NCBI GenBank assembly: GCA_028343155.1
Contig: JAOLXX010000006.1
Location: 39,017 to 103,016 of the forward strand
DNA length: 64,000 bases
Source: Polaribacter sp.
GTDB taxonomy: Bacteria; Bacteroidota; Bacteroidia; Flavobacteriales; Flavobacteriaceae
Direction of reading: 5' to 3'
The notes below the pieces were generated by a model. The model was not told the DNA's origin and searched no databases. It worked only from the letters and a program-made list of their open reading frames with translations. Every line of letters begins with the position of its first letter. Within the stretch, counting starts at the first letter, position 1. Below, piece after piece: positions 56,702 through 64,000 of this stretch. A program made the translations under genes and the position numbers.

Positions 56702-56730
56702 AAAAGCCGATGCGTAAAACATCGACTTTT
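56702..56730 (-). terminator. Probable terminator after icd
   Basis: AAAAGCCGATG and CATCGACTTTT form a hairpin with one mismatch. On the minus strand it is followed by TTTTGTTGTTT, 28 bases after the icd stop codon. Confidence 0.6.
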
Positions 56731-56757
56731 AGTAGAATATAGATATGATTTAGTTTC

Positions 56758-58992
<2,235 letters not shown>

Positions 58993-59017
58993 CTATTTTA
59001 AATGTTATTAAACTTCA

Positions 59018-59033
59018 ACGAAAAGCTTTTCGT
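59018..59033. repeat. Perfect 16-bp palindrome in the icd leader
   Basis: ACGAAAAGCTTTTCGT starts about 6 bases downstream of the predicted icd transcription start and ends 35 bases before the ATG. No T-run follows on the icd strand, so it is not a terminator. An operator or mRNA hairpin is possible. Confidence 0.55.
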
Positions 59034-59044
59034 GAAAAATCGGA

Positions 59045-59052
59045 CAAATTTA
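59045..59052 (-). promoter_or_regulatory. -7 box of icd
   Basis: On the minus strand this reads TAAATTTG, perfect TAnnTTTG, 61 bases before the icd ATG. It gives an unusually long leader for this window. Confidence 0.5.
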
Positions 59053-59316
59053 AGGATTTAAAATCATATTTTTATTAATAAATAACGATTAATAGTACGA
59101 TTTTTAAGGGTATTTAATAATAAATTAAGCGTATTTTTAGGAATATGAGTTTATTGCAATAAAAGCAGTTATTTTAAGATTATTGTTTTGATATGGTCGC
59201 TTAGATCTTCAATTTTATAAGGTTCCTTATTGTTTATTTTTCTGAATCAAAAAGAGCTTTTAAATCCTTAAAGTTCTGTGATATAGCTAAACTACCTACT
59301 TAAGAAATTTAGGAAC

Positions 59317-59346
59317 AAAAAAAAGCGTTGTGAAAATTCACAACGC
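59317..59346 (-). terminator. Rho-independent terminator after rplS
   Basis: GCGTTGTGAA and TTCACAACGC pair in full; on the minus strand a run of eight T follows. It lies 27 bases after the rplS stop codon. Confidence 0.9.
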
Positions 59347-59372
59347 ATTAAAATATTTTTATATAAAAGAGA

Positions 59373-59723
59373 TTATCTTCTTTTTTCAGTAATTCTAGCT
59401 TTCTTACCAGTAAGACCTCTAAAGTAGAAAATACGAGCTCTACGTACTTTACCTCTTTTGTTTACTTCAATTTTTTGAATAGAAGGCAAGTTTACCGGAA
59501 AAATTCTTTCAACACCTACAGTACCAGACATTTTTCTGATGGTAAATGTTTCAGAAGCTGCAACTCCTTTTCTTTGGATAACAACACCTCTGAAAAACTG
59601 AGTACGTACTTTTTCCCCTTCTTTAATTTCATAATAAACAGTGATTGTATCTCCTGCTGCAAATTCTGCAAATTCTTTTCTTGCTACAAATTCGTCTTGA
59701 ACAAATTTCACTAAAGATTCCAT
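59373..59723 (-). CDS. rplS: 50S ribosomal protein L19
   Basis: L19 sits at the 30S-50S interface of the ribosome. Started at the ATG at 59723 (MESLVKFVQDEFVARKEF) it has 116 residues, the usual length in Bacteroidota. An in-frame ATG 13 codons further up gives a leader that does not belong to the family. Conserved parts are FAAGDTITVYYEIKEGEK, QFFRGVVIQRKG, ETFTIRKMSGTVGVERIFP and GKVRRARIFYFRGLTGKKAR. It is separated from trmD by a glycosyltransferase gene. Confidence 0.96.
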   Translation of the reverse strand: MESLVKFVQDEFVARKEFAEFAAGDTITVYYEIKEGEKVRTQFFRGVVIQRKGVAASETFTIRKMSGTVGVERIFPVNLPSIQKIEVNKRGKVRRARIFYFRGLTGKKARITEKRR

Positions 59724-59835
59724 ATCTTTTAATTTAATTGATTTTTGTAAAGCAACATTCACGATTTTTTCGTCAGAGGTTAATTTAACATTTGCAAAAG
59801 TAACAATTATTTCTTGTTGATAAAACTATATTTAG

Positions 59836-61335
59836 TTATTTTTTTGCTTGATAGTTTGTACAATAGAAAACCCAAAATTTTCGCACTTCTTTCTCATCAA
59901 TTTTAATAATAATCGGCGTTAATTCTGTTACCTTTTCAAAATAATTATTTAACAAAGGGTGGTAGCTCCCTTTTTTCTCTTTATCCTTAAAACGTTTGTC
60001 AGAGTCTATAAATAAAGCGTTTTTATTGTTTAGATCTGACATGTTATCTCCTAAATAATCGAAATGTAAAGCGGGCAAACCGACTACGTTTTGTGCATAT
60101 ACTTTTTCCTCCATAAAAAAGTTTAAACAGGCAGCTGTTTTATAATTATCTTCAGAAAACACAAATGTATTTGGATATTTCTCCTGCAATTTTTCGGTAG
60201 CCAAAGCTAATTCTTCCCATCCAACCCAAGTGTCATCACTTTTAATAGGAACGATATAGTATAAAATTTGAAGACTTAATAATAAATGAAGCACTATTGA
60301 AATGACCAACTGAGTTTTTAATAGTTTTTTATTGACATACATTCCTGCCAGAATAATTCCTGTAATATAAGAGGGCATCATCCAGTTTAACTTTACCCAG
60401 TAAATAGGAGTAAGGCTAAAGAATCCAACAAAGGTTGGAATAAAAAAAGCCAACAAAAATAATGTTTTCGCTTGTGGAATTTTAAATTTCAACAAGGCCC
60501 TTTTTAAATATTTATAAGTTAATGTGATCATTACTAAAAATAAAACGGGTATCAATAAGAATATTTGATGTCCTATTGCGCCAAAGAAATTTTTAGGAGA
60601 AATTTTAAATTCTGAAATAGTACTTGTTCTTTCTGAGGATTGAAATGCAAAAGAAGCAAACTCGTTCTGATAATTCCAATACCAAACAGGAAAAGTAACT
60701 GCAATTGAGAGTAAGGTCGCACTCCAAAACCAAGGAGAAAAGAATAATTTTCTATATTTGTTTGAAAAAATAAGAAATCCGATCAATCCTATTTGTAATA
60801 GTAAGGCCGTGTATTTACTGTTAAAAGCACACCCCATAACGATTCCTCCTAAAATCCAAAACCACTTTTTTTCTTCAAAAATTGCTTTGTACAAGCAGAT
60901 TAAGCTCAATGTCCAGAATAATAATAGCGGCACATCTGGAGTGGAATTAAAAGATAAAATAGAAATAAAAATGGTGGAGCCTATTAAAACCAGTGCGCGC
61001 TGTAGTTTTTGTTCTGAGAGAAAATACGAAGCCAATTTATAGAAGCTTACTATTGTAAGCGAAGTGATTACAAAATCTGCAAATTTGACAGCAAAAATAG
61101 AGTTTCCCAAAATACTTGTAAAAATCCTTAAAATGTATCCAATCATCCCTGGATGATCAAAATAAGAAAGCGATAAGTTTTGTCCGTATAAATAATAATA
61201 AGCATCTTGAGGCATTAAGCCCATAAATGGGAGTAAAATCAATCTAAATAGCTGAAACCCTAAAACCCAAGAGATGGCTTTGTTCTTTTTTATAAACGCT
61301 TTTAGGGTCTTCAAAATTTTGTTTTCAAAATTCAT
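59836..61335 (-). CDS. GT39-family (ArnT/PMT-like) membrane glycosyltransferase
   Basis: This is a polytopic protein of 499 residues with 10-12 membrane spans, of the dolichyl-phosphate-mannose mannosyltransferase superfamily. The first external loop has MPQDAYYYLYGQNLSLSYFD followed by HPGMIGY, where the Asp-containing DAYY and the DHP turn are the usual catalytic and substrate residues. NSKYTALLLQIGLIGFLIF and the periplasmic C-terminal domain (about 365-499, VFSEDNYKTAACLNFFMEEK) complete it. It should move a sugar from a polyprenyl-phosphate donor to lipid A, lipid or protein outside the inner membrane. It lies 11 bases after trmD, in the place where rplS normally follows. Confidence 0.87.
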   Translation of the reverse strand: MNFENKILKTLKAFIKKNKAISWVLGFQLFRLILLPFMGLMPQDAYYYLYGQNLSLSYFDHPGMIGYILRIFTSILGNSIFAVKFADFVITSLTIVSFYKLASYFLSEQKLQRALVLIGSTIFISILSFNSTPDVPLLLFWTLSLICLYKAIFEEKKWFWILGGIVMGCAFNSKYTALLLQIGLIGFLIFSNKYRKLFFSPWFWSATLLSIAVTFPVWYWNYQNEFASFAFQSSERTSTISEFKISPKNFFGAIGHQIFLLIPVLFLVMITLTYKYLKRALLKFKIPQAKTLFLLAFFIPTFVGFFSLTPIYWVKLNWMMPSYITGIILAGMYVNKKLLKTQLVISIVLHLLLSLQILYYIVPIKSDDTWVGWEELALATEKLQEKYPNTFVFSEDNYKTAACLNFFMEEKVYAQNVVGLPALHFDYLGDNMSDLNNKNALFIDSDKRFKDKEKKGSYHPLLNNYFEKVTELTPIIIKIDEKEVRKFWVFYCTNYQAKK

Positions 61336-61346
61336 ATAAATGACTA

Positions 61347-62030
61347 CTAAGAGGTTTCGTCTAATAAATCGGGTCTTATTTCTTCCGTTCTTTTATACGC
61401 TTGGTTACTTCGCCAATCCTCAATTTTAGGAAAATTACCAGACAATAAAACATCCGGAACTTTCATCCCTTCAAATTGGGAAGGCCTCGTGTATACTGGA
61501 GGTGATAATAAATTATCCTGAAAAGAGTCTGTCAAAGCAGATTGTTCATCTCCAATAACCCCTGGTATTAAACGTACAATAGCATCTACTAAAACTGCAG
61601 CGGCGAGTTCACCTCCCGTTAATACATAATCTCCAATTGAGATCTCTTTCGTAATATACTTGTCCCGAATTCTCTGATCGACACCTTTGTAATGTCCTGT
61701 TAAAATAAGGATATTTTCTTTTAATGAAAGGGTATTTGCCGTAACTTGATTTAGCGTTTTTGCGTCTGGTGTCATATAAATGATCTCCTCATAGACTCTT
61801 TCAGATTGCAACTTTTTAATACAATTAGCAATAGGTTCAATCATCATCACCATTCCAGCACCACCACCAAACTGCGTGTCGTCTATCTGTTTGTAATTGC
61901 CCAAACCATAAGCGCGTAAGTCGTGAATTATAATTTCCGCCAAGCCTTTGTCTTTTGCACGTTTAACAATAGAATGGTTAAACGGACTTTCTAATAAATC
62001 TGGAGCAACTGAAATAATATCTATACGCAT
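61347..62030 (-). CDS. trmD: tRNA (guanine-37-N1)-methyltransferase TrmD
   Basis: TrmD methylates G37 of tRNAs with G36, preventing frameshifts. It has 227 residues. SPOUT knot blocks are [50 protein letters not shown] and [20 protein letters not shown]. The C-terminal SPFxxPVYTRP-like [20 protein letters not shown] and [13 protein letters not shown] end the protein. The -7 box lies five bases before the ATG. It opens the trmD-GT39-rplS run. Confidence 0.97.
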   Translation of the reverse strand: MRIDIISVAPDLLESPFNHSIVKRAKDKGLAEIIIHDLRAYGLGNYKQIDDTQFGGGAGMVMMIEPIANCIKKLQSERVYEEIIYMTPDAKTLNQVTANTLSLKENILILTGHYKGVDQRIRDKYITKEISIGDYVLTGGELAAAVLVDAIVRLIPGVIGDEQSALTDSFQDNLLSPPVYTRPSQFEGMKVPDVLLSGNFPKIEDWRSNQAYKRTEEIRPDLLDETS

Positions 62031-62035
62031 GTTTG

Positions 62036-62043
62036 CAAATGTA
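62036..62043 (-). promoter_or_regulatory. -7 box of trmD
   Basis: On the minus strand this reads TACATTTG, perfect TAnnTTTG, five bases before the trmD ATG. A leaderless transcript is expected. Confidence 0.6.
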
Positions 62044-62133
62044 ACATTTTTGTTGGTTTTAAATATCAGAGACTATATGAATAATAAAACTTCAGTACTG
62101 GATATAATAAGAATTAAGACTGGTAAGGTCTTG

Positions 62134-62147
62134 CTGAGCTTGTCGAA
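62134..62147. repeat. Fragment of a CTGAGCTTGTCGAA-type dispersed repeat
   Basis: CTGAGCTTGTCGAA is the core of a short dispersed repeat I know from many bacterial genomes, usually with its inverse (TTCGACAAGCTCAG) close by. Only one arm is present here. Confidence 0.4.
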
Positions 62148-62318
62148 ATACAAAATACAAAATATTTGATAATTGCATACCACTTTTAGTTTTCATTGTC
62201 AGATTAGATCCTCCATAAAAGAGGCTTCTAAATTTTATCATAAAATTTTAGGCGATGATAATAAATTAACAAATTGATTTTCATAAACTATTTCTTTTTT
62301 TTGATGATAATTATTACT

Positions 62319-62326
62319 TAATTTTG
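62319..62326 (+). promoter_or_regulatory. -7 box of the DUF2721 gene
   Basis: TAATTTTG, perfect TAnnTTTG, eight bases before the ATG at 62335. TTTG at 62300-62303 is 15 bases upstream, shorter than the usual spacing. Confidence 0.5.
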
Positions 62327-62334
62327 ACATCGGT

Positions 62335-62742
62335 ATGGAAGAATTAACATTGACAACACCTGCACTTTTATTTTCTGCAATTTCTCTAATTATGTTGGCG
62401 TATACCAACCGTTTTTTAGCCTATGCAGCAGTAATTAGAAATTTGCACGATATTTATTTAGAACGCAAAGAAGAATCTTTAATAAGACAGATTAATAATT
62501 TAAAACTACGTCTAAACTTAACCCGATGGATGCAGATTTTTGGAATTTCAAGCTTACTTTTCTGTGTGTTAACCATGTTTTTAATCTATATTCATCAACA
62601 GAACATGGCTGTTTGGATTTTTGGGTTCGCATTAATCTTATTAATCATTTCTTTGGCATTATTGATCAAGGAAATACAGATCTCTGCTAAGGCATTGCAA
62701 TATCATATTGCTGATATTGAAGAGCATTTAGAAAACAAATAA
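62335..62742 (+). CDS. DUF2721 membrane protein
   Basis: The protein has 135 residues and three membrane segments (ALLFSAISLIMLAYTNRFLA, IFGISSLLFCVLTMFLIYI, WIFGFALILLIISLALLI) separated by a basic helical loop (RNLHDIYLERKEESLIRQIN). The order, with a conserved PALLFSAISLIMLAYTNR start and a final IADIEEHL helix, fits DUF2721. Function unknown. It is the last intact housekeeping-like gene before the accessory edge of the window. Confidence 0.85.
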   Translation: MEELTLTTPALLFSAISLIMLAYTNRFLAYAAVIRNLHDIYLERKEESLIRQINNLKLRLNLTRWMQIFGISSLLFCVLTMFLIYIHQQNMAVWIFGFALILLIISLALLIKEIQISAKALQYHIADIEEHLENK

Positions 62743-62841
62743 GAAGTCTTATTTTGTAATCCGTCAAACCAAAGTGGACTGTTTAGTATAAAATACTAGT
62801 AAATTGTTTTTATTAATTTTAAACTTTTAAATTTAATAAAA

Positions 62842-63121
62842 ATGGAAGAAAAAACAAGTGCAATAAAGTTCATTAAAGAACTAAAAAGGGAAAACCCGAA
62901 AGCGTTACAACTCTGAGGAAAAAATAGCAGTTGTATTGGCTGGGTTTAAACAAGAGGATTCTATTGCTCAGATTTGCAGGAATCATGGGATAACCCCTGC
63001 AACATACTACAAGTGGAGTAAGGACTTTATAGAAGCTGGAAAACATAGATTGCAAGGAGATACTTTGAGAGAGGCAAATACTTCAGATGTGAAAGCCCTA
63101 AAAAAATTCTTGGTAGAGTAA
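62842..63121 (+). pseudogene. Remnant of an IS3-family transposase orfA
   Basis: An ATG at 62842 starts EEKTSAIKFIKELKR; a one-base shift in the AAAAAGGG run at about 62882-62889 leads to KTRKRYNSEEKIAVVLAGFK and then QEDSIAQICRNHGITPATYY with KWSKDFIEAGKHRL. This is the helix-turn-helix orfA of an IS3-type element. The frame ends at 63121 with VKALKKFLVE, near the normal orfA end. The orfB integrase part (DDE) is missing, and I could not find terminal inverted repeats. It is therefore a dead fragment. Confidence 0.82.
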
Positions 63122-63215
63122 ACGATTGGTTGGTTATAAATTTGCCATTGAAAGTCTAGAAGGATCAGCACCTATAATTGCTATTTCTTTATTTTTAATC
63201 ATTTCGTTTGCTTGT

Positions 63216-63257
63216 GCCTAACGGTTTGAATAAACGCGCGTTTTAATAGCGTTTATT
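63216..63257 (-). repeat. Hairpin with an attC-like half site at the 3' end of the last gene
   Basis: On the minus strand, AATAAACGC and GCGTTTATT (9 bp, 63249-63257 and 63229-63237) form a hairpin that includes the stop codon region. It is followed by CAAACC and GTTAGGC (63216-63222), which matches the integron core GTTRRRY. The opposite core RYYYAAC is not found on the gene side, so this is at most half of an attC site. Confidence 0.35.
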
Positions 63258-63917
63258 TTTTTTTAGCAAAAGTTTTGCAGTTCTATTATAAGGTTCAATA
63301 AAAATCAATAATAGAATTGTAGCAAAAAGACATTCCAATAATTCCCATTTCTTACCATCTGGGATAATCATTATCATAATAGTTATTGCGATAAAAATTA
63401 ATGATTGTGAAACCTTAGGTATAGGAAGACCTAGATTATTAACAGTATTTTTTACAAACTTATTCCTTTTGTAAAATCTTTGCAAGAAAAGGAAGTAACA
63501 CCCAAATAAAACAGAAAAAGCATAAGAGAATATCCATTGATTGATTTTAATACCATTAATCTTAAAATTATGAAGGTTTGTCTCTCTTTGTAAATTATAT
63601 TCTCTAAAAAAATCATTAGATGTCACTTCAAATATTCTTTGACCCCAAGAAATTTCTTTACCAAATCCAAAGAATAAACCAAGTGCTAATATTATATTAA
63701 AAAGAAGCCACTTGTATCCTTCAGAATACCTAATCTTTACAATCTTAATGACTAATAATATACAAATAGTAAGTAATAATAGTGCTGTTAGATACTCAAT
63801 CAAGCAATCTTCCTTAATAATTTCATTATACAATCTTTTATTAAAAAAGAAAATCATTATTACCAAGGGTAATAAAAACAATAATATTTTAGTTGCTATT
63901 TTAATTGATTTTTCCAT
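63243..63917 (-). CDS. Polytopic membrane protein with an EISWGQR motif
   Basis: The protein has 224 residues with about six membrane spans (ILLFLLPLVIMIFFF, YLTALLLLTICILLVIKIV, LLFNIILALGLFFGFG, WIFSYAFSVLFGCYFLFL, SLIFIAITIMIMIIP, LLECLFATILLLIFIEPYN). The loop after the third span carries FGKEISWGQRIFEV, then REYNLQRETNLHNFKING. I recall this EISWGQR...N.Q.E.NLHN pattern from scattered bacterial membrane proteins of unknown function. Charged Glu, Arg and His residues at a membrane face suggest an active or binding site. It is flanked by an IS remnant and an attC-like half site, so it may be acquired. Confidence 0.7.
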   Translation of the reverse strand: MEKSIKIATKILLFLLPLVIMIFFFNKRLYNEIIKEDCLIEYLTALLLLTICILLVIKIVKIRYSEGYKWLLFNIILALGLFFGFGKEISWGQRIFEVTSNDFFREYNLQRETNLHNFKINGIKINQWIFSYAFSVLFGCYFLFLQRFYKRNKFVKNTVNNLGLPIPKVSQSLIFIAITIMIMIIPDGKKWELLECLFATILLLIFIEPYNRTAKLLLKKNKRY

Positions 63918-64000
63918 TACGCGTATTTGTTTTAATTTTTGCTAACTCTTCTATAAACGCTATTGTTTTTATACCGCTTATATCAAAACGATTCATTTTC
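63901..64000 (-). CDS. Possible end of a further gene at the right edge
   Basis: A minus-strand frame open from the window edge encodes MNRFDISGIKTIAFIEELAK (its first ATG is at 63996) and ends at a TAA at 63901-63903, overlapping the membrane protein gene by 17 bases. It could be the 3' end of a gene lying beyond the edge or a 31-residue peptide. I cannot assign a family. Confidence 0.3.
   Translation of the reverse strand, partial: KMNRFDISGIKTIAFIEELAKIKTNTRNGKIN

Larger units (their letters stand above)
62031..62334. other. Intergenic region between trmD and the DUF2721 gene
   Basis: No gene is visible. It holds the trmD -7 box (62036-62043, minus), a dispersed-repeat-like CTGAGCTTGTCGAA (62134-62147), an AT-rich near-palindrome at 62228-62251, and the DUF2721 -7 box (62319-62326). 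Confidence 0.6.

Noticed and set aside
59724..59762. 13-residue N-terminal extension of ribosomal protein L19
   Set aside because: L19 proteins of Bacteroidota begin at the MESLVKFVQ-type start, and the extension has no family support.

Overview
The window is low-GC chromosomal DNA from a member of the Bacteroidota, most likely a marine Flavobacteriaceae species close to Polaribacter or Tenacibaculum. The evidence is a subtilase with a type IX secretion (T9SS) C-terminal domain, the gliding lipoprotein GldI, a TonB-dependent receptor paired with a DUF4249 lipoprotein, promoters with the Bacteroidota -7 box TAnnTTTG, few Shine-Dalgarno sequences, and many family members typical of Flavobacteriia. 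Most of the window is ordinary core genome. I see no tRNA, rRNA, CRISPR array or prophage.

Layout. 1-4.7 kb: end of mnmA, T9SS subtilase, cold-shock protein, YwbE-like protein, LysM lytic transglycosylase, alpha/beta hydrolase. 4.7-14.5 kb, mostly minus strand: mtaB, an EEP phosphatase, two rhomboid proteases, mutL and a small membrane protein (the last four genes coupled or nearly so), ribH, a TPR membrane protein, then plus-strand recF and a DciA-like DUF721 gene, and minus-strand ndk. 14.6-18.2 kb: nrnA followed by three lipoprotein prolyl isomerases (GldI, FKBP, cyclophilin) and a PAP2 phosphatase. 18.2-19.6 kb: a decayed LTA-synthase-like sulfatase. 19.7-25.1 kb: pheT, ychF, a decayed SDR gene and gcvT. 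25.2-31.5 kb: M24 peptidase, VF530 protein, and a tight operon of two DEAD-box helicases and a zinc-ribbon SDR protein. 31.7-36.4 kb: two DUF368 transporters, aroE, DUF349 protein. 36.6-42.0 kb: coiled-coil protein, Nif3-like, lpxK, yebC, acyl-CoA carboxylase beta. 42.3-45.0 kb: a redox-stress operon (decayed doxX, osmC, FMN reductase, decayed marR, pirin). 45.1-51.2 kb: dienoyl-CoA reductase, lpxD-like, small membrane protein, ettA, DinB-like protein. 51.2-59.0 kb: DUF6695/DUF6095/murQ, DUF4249/TonB receptor, monomeric isocitrate dehydrogenase. 59.3-62.8 kb: rplS, a GT39 glycosyltransferase, trmD, DUF2721. 62.8-64 kb: accessory edge with an IS3-type orfA remnant, an attC-like half site and an orphan membrane protein.

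Five genes are broken (LTA-synthase-like, SDR, doxX, marR, IS3 orfA). Two of them lie in the same redox operon, whose promoter carries a perfect 12-bp palindrome. This suggests that the MarR switch of that operon has been lost while osmC, the reductase and pirin are kept. The most unusual intact unit is the helicase-helicase-SDR operon at 27.2-31.5 kb: the second helicase has DEFD in place of DEAD plus a DbpA-like rRNA-binding tail, and the SDR-fold protein carries a four-cysteine zinc ribbon but lacks the catalytic serine and tyrosine. That composition points to ribosome or RNA biology rather than ordinary metabolism. No complete, clearly new defence or mobile system is visible.
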